Assembly: GCA_024236295.1 (NCBI GenBank)
Contig: JACKKT010000005.1
Coordinates: 146,908-210,907, forward strand
Direction of reading: 5' to 3'
DNA length: 64,000 nt
Origin: Kordiimonadaceae bacterium
Lineage (GTDB): Bacteria; Pseudomonadota; Alphaproteobacteria; Sphingomonadales; Emcibacteraceae
Under the pieces are notes generated by a model that was not told the DNA's origin, did not search any database, and saw only the letters and a program-made list of their open reading frames with translations. How positions within the stretch are numbered: the first letter of the stretch is position 1; the number at the start of each line of letters is the position of its first letter. Of the stretch, positions 25,899 through 34,439 are shown in pieces. The translations under genes were made by a program, and so were the position numbers.

Positions 25899-25934
25899 AT
25901 ATCGAGAATTATGGATATATTAGCCAAATGTCAA
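25891..25934 (-). promoter_or_regulatory. arsR promoter and overlapping ArsR operator
   Basis: On the minus strand TTGACA (25934-25929), a 15-base spacer and CATAAT (25913-25908) form a promoter. An inverted repeat, ATATCCATA (25891-25899) with TATGGATAT (25910-25918), covers both the -10 box and the arsR start codon. Repressor bound here would block polymerase directly. The symmetry and boxes are seen; ArsR binding is inferred from position. Confidence 0.7.
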
Positions 25935-25965
25935 GTCTATTCTGAAAAATGCGTCATTCAAGAAT

Positions 25966-26658
25966 TTATTCTATGGCCTTTTCAACCGCTTTTTTTGAAT
26001 GGATTGATGTGGTATCAAGCACAGTCACATCCGTATCCGCCTGCTTAACCAGCATACCAATTTCCGTGCAGCCAAGGATCACAGCCTCCGCCCCCTCATC
26101 AGAAAGCTTCTTTATGATACGGTGATATTCAGCCTTTGATGAATCCTTAATGATGCCCAGAACCAGTTCCTGATATATGACATCATGAATTATTTTACGG
26201 TCTTTATCATCCGGTGTAATGACATTGATGGAATGCTTCTCTGTTAGACGTCCCTTGTAAAAATCACGCTCCATGGTAAAAGCTGTTCCAAGCAGACCGA
26301 CTGTTTTAAGCCCCATTTCCTTGACCACTTCTGCTGTTGCATCAGCAATATGTAAAATGGGAATGCCAATATTCTGTTCAATCTGTGGTGCAACCTCATG
26401 CATGGTATTGGTGCAAATCAGCATAAAATCGGCCCCTGCCGCTTCTATTCCCTTTGCCGCCTTAATCAGAATTTCTGCTGTGCCGTCCCAGTTACCGGCA
26501 TGCTGAAGCTTTTCAATCGGTTCGAAATCCACGCTGATCATGGCGATCTGTGCACTATGAAGCCCGCCGAGTGATTTTTTAATGCCTTCATTTATGTCCC
26601 GGTAATAAAGGGCGCTGCTTTCCCAGCTCATGCCGCCGAGCAGTCCTATGGTTTTCAT
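25966..26658 (-). CDS. Aspartate/glutamate racemase family protein (copy 2)
   Basis: A 230-residue protein with the two-cysteine acid-base pair of PLP-independent racemases: LICTNTMH (Cys82) and ILGCTEIG (about Cys194). The start MKTIGLLGGMSWESSALYYR matches the YgeA/aspartate racemase group, which interconverts L- and D-aspartate (some members act on glutamate or other amino acids). It is the last gene of a three-gene unit (DinB-like, racemase, racemase) and lies ten bases after its close paralog. AAGGAAA precedes the ATG. Cytoplasmic. Confidence 0.9.
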   Translation of the reverse strand: MKTIGLLGGMSWESSALYYRDINEGIKKSLGGLHSAQIAMISVDFEPIEKLQHAGNWDGTAEILIKAAKGIEAAGADFMLICTNTMHEVAPQIEQNIGIPILHIADATAEVVKEMGLKTVGLLGTAFTMERDFYKGRLTEKHSINVITPDDKDRKIIHDVIYQELVLGIIKDSSKAEYHRIIKKLSDEGAEAVILGCTEIGMLVKQADTDVTVLDTTSIHSKKAVEKAIE

Positions 26659-26667
26659 AATCTTTCC

Positions 26668-27357
26668 TTATTCTATGGCCATTTTCACGGCGGCTTCCGA
26701 ATGAATAAGCGCCGTATCATAAAGCGGAACAACCGCTTCACCATCCTTGATTAATATTCCGATTTCAGTACAGCCTAGAATAACCGCCTCCGCACCGCGT
26801 TTTGCCATATTCCTGATAATCCGCTGATAATCCGCTTTTGACTTTTCATTTGTTTCCCCCATGCAAATTTCATCAATGATTGCATGAACCCGCTCTCGTT
26901 CAGCTTTGGGGGGGACAATAACCTCAAGTCCAAATTTATCCTTAAGCCGTCCTTTATAATAATCCTGCTCCATGGTGAATGAGGTACCAAGCAGGCCGAC
27001 TTTCTTTTTTCCATCCCTGATCAGTGCCTCCGCAGTGGCATCAGCAATATGCAGCACCGGAATATCTATATTTTCGCGGATCACCATTTCATTGCGGTGC
27101 ATGGTGTTTGAACAGATCAGCAGGAAATCTGCCCCAGCATCCTCAATCACTCTGGCCCCTTCGATAAGTATCCTTTGAATTTCCGGCCAGCTTCCTTTTT
27201 GCATCATGTCTTCCAGCTCTGCAAATTCAAGGCTGTTTAATATGATTTTTGCACTATGGTAACCGCCAAGCGCCTTGCCAACCAATCTGTTGATTTCCCG
27301 GTAATAAACAACGGTACTTTCCCAGCTTAATCCCCCCAGCAATCCAATTGTTTTCAT
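26668..27357 (-). CDS. Aspartate/glutamate racemase family protein (copy 1)
   Basis: A 229-residue paralog of the next gene, with the same MKTIGLLGGLSWEST start. Catalytic cysteines lie in LICSNTMH (Cys82) and ILGCTEIG. Substrate-loop differences from its twin (SLEFAELEDM here, SVDFEPIEKL there) suggest the two may prefer different amino acids or work at different rates. It begins five bases after the stop of the DinB-like gene, without a strong ribosome site of its own, so it is translationally coupled. Confidence 0.9.
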   Translation of the reverse strand: MKTIGLLGGLSWESTVVYYREINRLVGKALGGYHSAKIILNSLEFAELEDMMQKGSWPEIQRILIEGARVIEDAGADFLLICSNTMHRNEMVIRENIDIPVLHIADATAEALIRDGKKKVGLLGTSFTMEQDYYKGRLKDKFGLEVIVPPKAERERVHAIIDEICMGETNEKSKADYQRIIRNMAKRGAEAVILGCTEIGILIKDGEAVVPLYDTALIHSEAAVKMAIE

Positions 27358-27362
27358 ATAGT

Positions 27363-27896
27363 TTATGCCATTTCACTTGTCGGGAAGTTGAAAAAGGCTG
27401 TCGGATTCATATCCCCCTGTCGCATATAGGTATCAATATTGCCAAGATGATAGGCATAATGCGCATAAAGCGCCCATAAGAACCCCATCACACTATATTC
27501 GCCGCCCTGGAAATAAACGGTTTTGGAAAGCCGTTCCGGTGAAATATCCTTCAATCTTTCCATCGCCTTTTCATGAAGTTCGCGGCCAAGGGCGATAAAG
27601 TCACCATCATAAACTTTATTGGTCAGTTCCTTATTGATCGGAAGCGGGATTTCGCCGCCATCCTGAATTTCCAATAACGAATTGATAAAGCCATCCTCAG
27701 ACGTTGTCAGATGCACATAAAGCCCTTTAATCGTGATATTTTCAAGCCGGTCACCAAAACTGACTCCAGGCCCCTTAATCGGGATCCATTCATACTTATC
27801 TTCCGGTGTTTTATGAATATAGGTTTCAACAAATTCGAACAGACGATCAAACATGATCAAAAACCGTTCAAATTCGGACATGGGCATGATGGCCAT
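27363..27896 (-). CDS. DinB-like four-helix protein
   Basis: A 177-residue protein predicted to be a helical bundle. Histidines that could form the DinB metal triad are visible in GLYVHLTTSED (about His62) and YAHYAYHLGNIDTYMR near the C-terminus. DinB/YfiT-like proteins include thiol-dependent S-transferases and many members of unknown role. AGGAG lies eight bases before the ATG at 27896. It is the first gene of a coupled operon with two aspartate racemases; the connection between them is not obvious. Confidence 0.75.
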   Translation of the reverse strand: MAIMPMSEFERFLIMFDRLFEFVETYIHKTPEDKYEWIPIKGPGVSFGDRLENITIKGLYVHLTTSEDGFINSLLEIQDGGEIPLPINKELTNKVYDGDFIALGRELHEKAMERLKDISPERLSKTVYFQGGEYSVMGFLWALYAHYAYHLGNIDTYMRQGDMNPTAFFNFPTSEMA

Positions 27897-27964
27897 TTTA
27901 TTTCTCCTGCAACTTATCTATTCATTCTGGCACACTATTTCACAAAAAATCATATATGCAAGAC

Positions 27965-29218
27965 TTAATCTTTCGTACCTTTATAAATCCGCCCCTCTTT
28001 CATCACAAAAGTCACATTTTCAATGTCTTTTATCTGCTCAAGCGGGTTTCCGATTACAGCAATAATGTCAGCAATTTTCCCTTTTTCTATGGTGCCTAGC
28101 CTATCTGACATGTCAATCAGTTCAGCGCTATTGATGGTTCCCGCCTTAAGGGCATCAGCATTTGTCATGCCCAGCTCGACAAAACGTTCAACTTCACGGT
28201 AATTTTTCCCGTGCGGGACAACGCCGGCGTCTGTTCCCGTGGCAATTTTTACCCCTTTTTTATAGGCTTTAAATATATTGCCCGGGTTATTATCCAGAAA
28301 TGCCTGGTCATGGGCGAGCATTTCAGGAGGATTTTCGCCCTTAGCCACCACATCCTCTAGCAAATCCATCACCGACACTGTCGGCACATAATAAACTCCC
28401 TCACGGATCATGATTTCCATGGCCTCGTCATTAATATAGGAACCATGTTCTATGGATGATACACCATATTTTAATACCTGAAGAGCACTATCCCGCGGGT
28501 GGGTATGAGCCGCGACCTTTATTTTATATTTCCTGGCTACATCCATGATCGCGCCGATTTCATCATCAAAAAAGACCGACGGACCATCTTTATTGGAACA
28601 TAAAAGCCCGCCACTGCAGGACGCATATATTTTAATCCAGTCTGCCCCGTGGCTGATCATGTCGCGGGTGGTCTTGCGGCAACTTTCAACGCCGTTACAT
28701 TCTTTACCGTCAGAACGACCGCCAACACCGATAATCTGCCCGGCAGCAAGGATGCGCGGGCCGATAATGTCACCGCTGTTTATGTCTTTTCTAAGCTTGA
28801 AAATGGTATCATCCGTCGCACCAAGGTCACGCACCGTGGTAAAACCAATCATCAGTGTCTTATAAGCATTTTTTACCCCGGCCAAAGCCACATCACCTGA
28901 GTCTTTACCTGGTCCACCGGCCATTGCCAGATGCACATGCATATCCATCAACCCGGCCATGACGAATTTGTCTTTAAGATCAATAAGTTTGACCCCGGCA
29001 TCCTCATAAGTTGATAGGTAGGACGGCAGCACATCAATGATCTTGCCATCTTCAATGACAATGGACTGTTCTTTAAGCGGTTTTTCCCCTGCAACAGCCA
29101 TAAGGGTACCTGCCTGAATGATGGTCACTGAACGGGATTCCTGCTTTTCCCCATCCTGTGCCAGACCGATTGAAAATGCACAGATATAAATTTGACAAAA
29201 AATTATAAGTTTACGCAA
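27965..29218 (-). CDS. Exported metal-dependent amidohydrolase (Xaa-Pro dipeptidase-like)
   Basis: A 417-residue protein with a signal peptide ending near IGLAQ. Unlike the gene at 7331, all amidohydrolase metal ligands are present: DMHVH, the bridging Lys candidate in DWIKIYAS, AAHTHP, SIEHGS and the Asp in TGTDAG. The overall pattern follows prolidase-like and imidazolonepropionase-like amidohydrolases that act on dipeptides or N-acyl amino acids. The start is TTG at 29218, with GGGAGG well placed before it; no in-frame ATG would keep the signal peptide. It is divergent from the exported M20 peptidase at 29324. Confidence 0.88.
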   Translation of the reverse strand: MRKLIIFCQIYICAFSIGLAQDGEKQESRSVTIIQAGTLMAVAGEKPLKEQSIVIEDGKIIDVLPSYLSTYEDAGVKLIDLKDKFVMAGLMDMHVHLAMAGGPGKDSGDVALAGVKNAYKTLMIGFTTVRDLGATDDTIFKLRKDINSGDIIGPRILAAGQIIGVGGRSDGKECNGVESCRKTTRDMISHGADWIKIYASCSGGLLCSNKDGPSVFFDDEIGAIMDVARKYKIKVAAHTHPRDSALQVLKYGVSSIEHGSYINDEAMEIMIREGVYYVPTVSVMDLLEDVVAKGENPPEMLAHDQAFLDNNPGNIFKAYKKGVKIATGTDAGVVPHGKNYREVERFVELGMTNADALKAGTINSAELIDMSDRLGTIEKGKIADIIAVIGNPLEQIKDIENVTFVMKEGRIYKGTKD

Positions 29219-29323
29219 ATGTGCCTCCCTCTTCTTCCCGTTTATAATAATTAATCATCCTCCAGCGCTTGTCAAACAACAGATTATATGACTAAATATT
29301 TCTTAAAATTGTTAGAGGGAAAA

Positions 29324-30847
29324 ATGATTATTAGATCAGTCATAGCTATCCTGACCTTTACGGTTATGCTGTCAAATGCTTTTGGCCAAAACGTATCGGA
29401 CATAGTCAGGACATATCGTATGGACCATGAAAAAGATATAATTGATGAGTATATGGCGCTTTTAAAAATGCCGAATATTCCCTCTACTCCCTCTGACATG
29501 GAAAAGAATGCAGCACATATTAGAGCCATGATGGAAAAACGCGGCATAAGAACCAGTCTGCTTGAATTGCCTGATATACCCCCTGTAATTTATGGTGAAC
29601 TTAAGATCCCCGGGGCAACAAAAACCCTGATGTTTTATGCCCATTATGACGGCCAGCCGGTTAACCCCGCACTTTGGTCTTCTTCGCCGTTCGAGCCTGT
29701 TTTTCGCACAGATTTTCCCTATCGTGGTGGAAAGGATATTGCCTATTCCGATTTAACCTATCCGCTTGATCCGACAATCAGAATATTTTCCCGCTCGGCA
29801 GCAGATGACCGCGCGCCGATAATTTCCATGCTGATCGCCCTCGAAGCGATGAAGAATGCTGGAATTTCCCCGTCTATGAACATCAAATTTTTTATTGAAG
29901 GCGAGGAAGAAAGCGGCTCACCGCATGTGCCCGAATTCATTGAAAAATACAAAGACCGGCTTGATGCGGATCTTTGGTTGTTCTGTGATTCACCACTGCA
30001 TCAAAGCGATAAAAAAACACTTGTTTTCGGGGTACGTGGCGGTTTTAGCATGTCTGTGACCGTTTATGGGGCCGCCCGCCCGCTTCATAGTGGCCATTAC
30101 GGAAATTTTAGCCCGAACCCCAATGTGGAACTGGCCTATCTGATCACATCCATGCGTGACGAAGATTCCAATATCCTGATAGACGGCTTTTATGATCAGG
30201 TTATTATGCCGACGAAAGAAGAACTCGACATCATTAATAATCAGGCCAATAACGATGAAGCGCTGAAATATGACCTTGGCATAAAAAGGCAGGAAAGCCC
30301 CGGCAAACGCTATGAGGAAAGTATTATGTTGCCAGGCTTAAACATTCGCCGCATTGAAACATCCGGCGAAACCGGCGGCGTGATCCCCACTTCCGCATCC
30401 ATGCAAATCCGGGTAAGAACCGTACCTGATATGGACGCACAGGTGATTGCCGACCGGCTAATTCGTCATATTGAAAAGCAGGGTTATTTTATTGTTGATA
30501 AGAACCCTGATGTTGACACATTAAGATCTCATGAAAAGGTGGCAAAAATATCCTGGAGCGGTAGTTATAAAGCGATCAGAACATCCACCGCAACGCCGGT
30601 TTCTAAAGCCCTTATTAAAATTATCGATGATTATACCAATGGTGACATGATTGTGCTTCCGACCATGGGCGGCAATATGCCACTTAGCTATATTGATAAT
30701 GCTCTTGATACCAACATTGTCATTCTGCCTATAGCCAATTTTGATAATAATCAGCATGCACCCAATGAAAATATCAAAATCGGTCACCTTTGGGACGGAA
30801 TGGAGATTTTTGCCAATATTTTTACTAAGCTCGGCCCTGACCTATAA
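29324..30847 (+). CDS. Exported M20 family metallopeptidase
   Basis: A 507-residue protein with a signal peptide ending at NAFGQ. M20 zinc-site motifs are visible: MFYAHYDGQP (first ligand His and the Asp two residues on), a bridging Asp in SAADDRA, catalytic Glu-Glu in IEGEEESGS, a later Asp in CDSP and the late His in NQHAPNE. The dimerisation insert lies between. The family includes carboxypeptidases and dipeptidases. The ATG at 29324 follows AGAGGGA; an ATG at 29288 would add 12 residues before the signal peptide and is less likely. It probably acts with the divergent dipeptidase-like gene on periplasmic peptides. Confidence 0.88.
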   Translation: MIIRSVIAILTFTVMLSNAFGQNVSDIVRTYRMDHEKDIIDEYMALLKMPNIPSTPSDMEKNAAHIRAMMEKRGIRTSLLELPDIPPVIYGELKIPGATKTLMFYAHYDGQPVNPALWSSSPFEPVFRTDFPYRGGKDIAYSDLTYPLDPTIRIFSRSAADDRAPIISMLIALEAMKNAGISPSMNIKFFIEGEEESGSPHVPEFIEKYKDRLDADLWLFCDSPLHQSDKKTLVFGVRGGFSMSVTVYGAARPLHSGHYGNFSPNPNVELAYLITSMRDEDSNILIDGFYDQVIMPTKEELDIINNQANNDEALKYDLGIKRQESPGKRYEESIMLPGLNIRRIETSGETGGVIPTSASMQIRVRTVPDMDAQVIADRLIRHIEKQGYFIVDKNPDVDTLRSHEKVAKISWSGSYKAIRTSTATPVSKALIKIIDDYTNGDMIVLPTMGGNMPLSYIDNALDTNIVILPIANFDNNQHAPNENIKIGHLWDGMEIFANIFTKLGPDL

Positions 30848-30870
30848 GCTAATTTATTTACAGACAGCCT

Positions 30871-31779
30871 TTAATGTACCTGACCCGGAATTTTTATTGC
30901 CGGGTTAATCTCAAGCGCTTTATCAAACTGAACCCGCGCTGCTTCGTTGTCACCTATTGTCCTTAAGAAAAGGCCGTAATGAAGTCGGGCAATTTCACTA
31001 TCCGGTGAACGGTCAAGCACAGATTCATATAATTCCTTTGCAATTTCATTATTGCCGTTAAGCATTTCACAACTGGCAAGGTCAAGAAAGACATGCATAT
31101 TGGTAGAATCAAGTTTTATAACCAGCTTATAATGCATAATCGCATCATCATAATTACCCGCTGCCTTATTGGCAATGGCCGCATTGATCTGAAATTCCAC
31201 TGCATTCGGTATCAGGCTGGCGGCTTTCTTAAATTGATCAATCGCCTTACCGAATTTCTTTTCCCGCATATAAATTTTGCCAAGATTATTGAAAGCTCTA
31301 GCATTTTTCGGGTCAAGCTTTATGGCTTTTTCATAGCTAATTTTTGCGCGCTCAAAATCCCCTGTCGACCGAAAGGCGTTACCCAGATTAAACTGGGTCC
31401 CGGCGTTAAGAGGGGCAAGTTCGGCCGCTTTCTTAAAATGGACTAGTGCCTGTTCCACATCACCCTTAAGTGAAAGAACTGAACCAAGAAGACTTCTGAG
31501 TTCCTGTACATCAGGATAAAGCTCTAGATACATACTGGTTTTTACTTCAACTTCTCTGTATTTTTTTTCTGAAAATAATTGCTGCAATTCATCAATATCA
31601 CTTCTAAACAGATTGTTAGGATGCAGTCTTTTATAACCGGCAATCGCTTTTTCATTGTCCGGGTATTTCTGTAATACAGCATTATAATATTTAATTGCTT
31701 TTTCCCGATCGCCTTTTGCGGCGGCTTCATCAGCAATTTTCAAGGCTGCTTTTGCCGATACAGTTTTTTCATTTGCCAT
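30871..31779 (-). CDS. Tetratricopeptide-repeat protein
   Basis: A 302-residue protein made almost wholly of TPR units. At least seven can be counted, for example AGTQFNLGNAFRSTGDFERA, ARAFNNLGKIYMREKKFGKA and VEFQINAAIANKAAGNYDDA. There is no signal peptide or membrane segment and no catalytic domain, so it is a cytoplasmic scaffold. It lies directly downstream of the sensor-kinase cluster on the same strand (93 bases from the first kinase), so a link to it is possible but unproven. Confidence 0.85.
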   Translation of the reverse strand: MANEKTVSAKAALKIADEAAAKGDREKAIKYYNAVLQKYPDNEKAIAGYKRLHPNNLFRSDIDELQQLFSEKKYREVEVKTSMYLELYPDVQELRSLLGSVLSLKGDVEQALVHFKKAAELAPLNAGTQFNLGNAFRSTGDFERAKISYEKAIKLDPKNARAFNNLGKIYMREKKFGKAIDQFKKAASLIPNAVEFQINAAIANKAAGNYDDAIMHYKLVIKLDSTNMHVFLDLASCEMLNGNNEIAKELYESVLDRSPDSEIARLHYGLFLRTIGDNEAARVQFDKALEINPAIKIPGQVH

Positions 31780-31871
31780 AATTAAAATTTCTCAAATAAA
31801 TTCATTAAACCTTTACAGACATATATATTGGCTTTGTAGCAAATGCAAATTGCATCAAAAATATTTTATAT

Positions 31872-34322
31872 TCAACCGGATTTGCTACTTTGAAGCACCC
31901 TTGTATGCGGCAACCAGATTGTCGCTGTAGTTCCCACCCCCAGCTCGCTTTCCAGAATAAAATATCCCTGGTGAAGTTCTGCCAAATGCTTCACAATAGG
32001 CAGGCCTAATCCTGTACCGGCATCTTTTTGTCTGTGATCTTCGTGCCCTTGACCGAAAGGGATAAGCACATGTTCCAGCTTTTCTTTCGGAATACCTATA
32101 CCATTATCCTTTACGACAACTCTTAATGCGCCATCCTCTTCACTTGATAAGTAACAGACAATTTTTCCTCCGCGTTTTGTAAATTTCATTGAATTTGATA
32201 AAAGATTTATAAGGGCTCTTTTTATCGCATGTTCATCCGCAAAAATTCTAATGCCATATTTAAGATAATCAGTATTCAAAGTCAGACTTATGCCTTTTTC
32301 CTCTGCCTGTACCCCTAACATTTTGACTGTATCCTGAACACAGTCCAGAATATCAAATTCTTCCTCAAAAATTTCCCATTTACCTGTATCAATTTTTGTC
32401 AGATCAAGTATGTCATTAACAACGGTTGCCAAATGTTGGCCACTGTCTTTTATATCCTTGATATATTCACGGTATTTTTCTTCTTTAATATCACCGTAAA
32501 CGCCCGATGACATAACCTCGGAAAAGCCGATAATTGCATTAAGAGGCGTTCTGATCTCATGGCTCATATTCGCCAGAAAATTTGATCTGGCTTTATTGGC
32601 CTCCTCAGCTTTGGCTTTTGCCTCTTTTAATTGTTCCTCTATCTTTTGCCTTCTGGCAACTTCCCGTTTAAGACTAATAGCCCAAATTAAAAAGAGCAAA
32701 ATCACGACAACCGACCCCGCCAGTATTGCCCAAATAAGATCATAATTTTGCTTGGTATCAAGCTTTACGGATAGCCAATTGCTTGAAATTTCTGCTTTTT
32801 TACTTGCCGGAATTGATTGCATAGCTTTCGCCATTGCACTTGCCAAAAGTGGTTTATTTGGTGTTATTGCCATCGAAAGCTCTGTTGCATAGGGCGTTTC
32901 ACCGGCGACAACAAGTTGGGTATACCCTTCTTGCGCAATTGCATAACTGCTGGTTAGGATATCTCCAACTGTTGCATCCACTTCGCCTGTTGCCAGTAAC
33001 CGGAGCGTATCTGATACGGTATCAACCTCAACTATATCAATTCCGGGAAATTCACGACTTATGGCTTCTGTATTTCTAAAGCCTTTAATTTGAGCCAATT
33101 TATGACCATAAAGGCCATCCATTGTGCTAAAAACCTGTGAATCATCTCTGGTGAAAATAACATTGGCGAGTGAAATATAACTTTCAGTAAAATTCATCAA
33201 TTTCTGACGATCTTCGGTTTTAACTATCGCAGAAATAACATCGGCTCCACCATTTAAAAAAACTGAAATTCCTTCAGAAAAATTCTTGTTTTTTACCCAT
33301 TCAAATTGAACATTAAGTTTGCCTGAAATTTCTTCAAGATAGGCACCAGCCATACCTCTAATTCTGCCATTCTGATCAATAAATTCTAGCGGTGGAATAG
33401 TCGGGTCTGCCGCAACTCTAACAATGGGGTTTTTGGCTAACCAGACTTTTTCTTCTTCCGTTAGGCCAATGTCATTTTCACTTTTATATTCCGCCTGCCA
33501 TTTATTTGAAAGTGCCCTGAATTCAGCGTCACTTACCTCTGCTTTACCTTTTTCCAGTATTTGCGCCAACATGGGCCAATCCTTGCGCGCGGCAAGCCTG
33601 ATTGGATTACCCTGATTAAGTTCCGGAAATACACTTTGGCCGATTACTTCTACACCAGTAATAGCATTTCTTGAAATTGTATAATTGGCGACTGGCAGCA
33701 CCACGGTAAATACGTCAATCTTACCGTCCTGAAGTGATTGAAATGCCTGAACCACGGATTGTTGTTCTACCAGATCAAGATATCCGTAATATTCTTTAAT
33801 CACAGTCGCACTGGCTATTCCATTAATGACACCAATGCGCCTGCCCTTAAGATCGTCAATTGTTCTAATTGGCAGCGACCCTGTTCGCCCAAAAAAATAT
33901 AATGGCATCCCCAGATATGGGCTCGTAAAATTCAAATAATCTTTTCGTGCTTCATTTATTACCAGGGCGTGAGTAATATCCACATCATGGTTTCTTAGCT
34001 GTTTGTGAATTTCCTCGACACTGTCATTGGTAATATATACCAGTCTAAACCCGATTTTTTCAGCAACCAGGTTCAGATAATCTATGGAAAAACCAGCTGG
34101 TTTTTCTCCGTCAAAATAATCAAGTGGTGCCCAGCTCGTATAATTTGTTGCTCTAAGTACAGGGTGATCTTCTACCCATGCTTTTTCCGTTTCATTTAAA
34201 AAATCACCAACCTTTGGTACCGGCGAAGTTTCCTGTCCCAAAGCTGTCATCACAATACAACATAGGGATATAAAACCCAAAACTAAGCCAGATGTGAATT
34301 TTGTTACCCGATATTTTGTCAC
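31872..34322 (-). CDS. Sensor histidine kinase with two periplasmic SBP_bac_3 domains (paralog 1)
   Basis: An 816-residue membrane kinase: signal/anchor (1-30), flytrap 1 (about 45-275), flytrap 2 (about 290-518), transmembrane helix (about 529-551), coiled-coil linker, HisKA with phospho-acceptor His588 in NMSHEIRTPLN, then HATPase_c with DNGIGIP and GTGLGLPIVK. The layout recalls BvgS/EvgS, but PAS, receiver and HPt modules are missing. Pocket residues by eye: Arg126 in flytrap 1, and Arg372 plus Asp454 in flytrap 2. The latter match HisJ Arg77 and Asp161, which hold an amino acid's carboxyl and amino groups. The start is GTG with a weak ribosome site. No response regulator is nearby. Confidence 0.92.
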   Translation of the reverse strand: MTKYRVTKFTSGLVLGFISLCCIVMTALGQETSPVPKVGDFLNETEKAWVEDHPVLRATNYTSWAPLDYFDGEKPAGFSIDYLNLVAEKIGFRLVYITNDSVEEIHKQLRNHDVDITHALVINEARKDYLNFTSPYLGMPLYFFGRTGSLPIRTIDDLKGRRIGVINGIASATVIKEYYGYLDLVEQQSVVQAFQSLQDGKIDVFTVVLPVANYTISRNAITGVEVIGQSVFPELNQGNPIRLAARKDWPMLAQILEKGKAEVSDAEFRALSNKWQAEYKSENDIGLTEEEKVWLAKNPIVRVAADPTIPPLEFIDQNGRIRGMAGAYLEEISGKLNVQFEWVKNKNFSEGISVFLNGGADVISAIVKTEDRQKLMNFTESYISLANVIFTRDDSQVFSTMDGLYGHKLAQIKGFRNTEAISREFPGIDIVEVDTVSDTLRLLATGEVDATVGDILTSSYAIAQEGYTQLVVAGETPYATELSMAITPNKPLLASAMAKAMQSIPASKKAEISSNWLSVKLDTKQNYDLIWAILAGSVVVILLFLIWAISLKREVARRQKIEEQLKEAKAKAEEANKARSNFLANMSHEIRTPLNAIIGFSEVMSSGVYGDIKEEKYREYIKDIKDSGQHLATVVNDILDLTKIDTGKWEIFEEEFDILDCVQDTVKMLGVQAEEKGISLTLNTDYLKYGIRIFADEHAIKRALINLLSNSMKFTKRGGKIVCYLSSEEDGALRVVVKDNGIGIPKEKLEHVLIPFGQGHEDHRQKDAGTGLGLPIVKHLAELHQGYFILESELGVGTTATIWLPHTRVLQSSKSG

Positions 34323-34439
34323 AAACCCAACCTTAATTACTCTTCCCCATAAAGAATTATAGAAAGCGTTTTTAAATTTAACAAGTCAATTGAGTTTTTG
34401 GGTCAGAATAGTTCTACGTAATCAGATAGAATAATCCGC

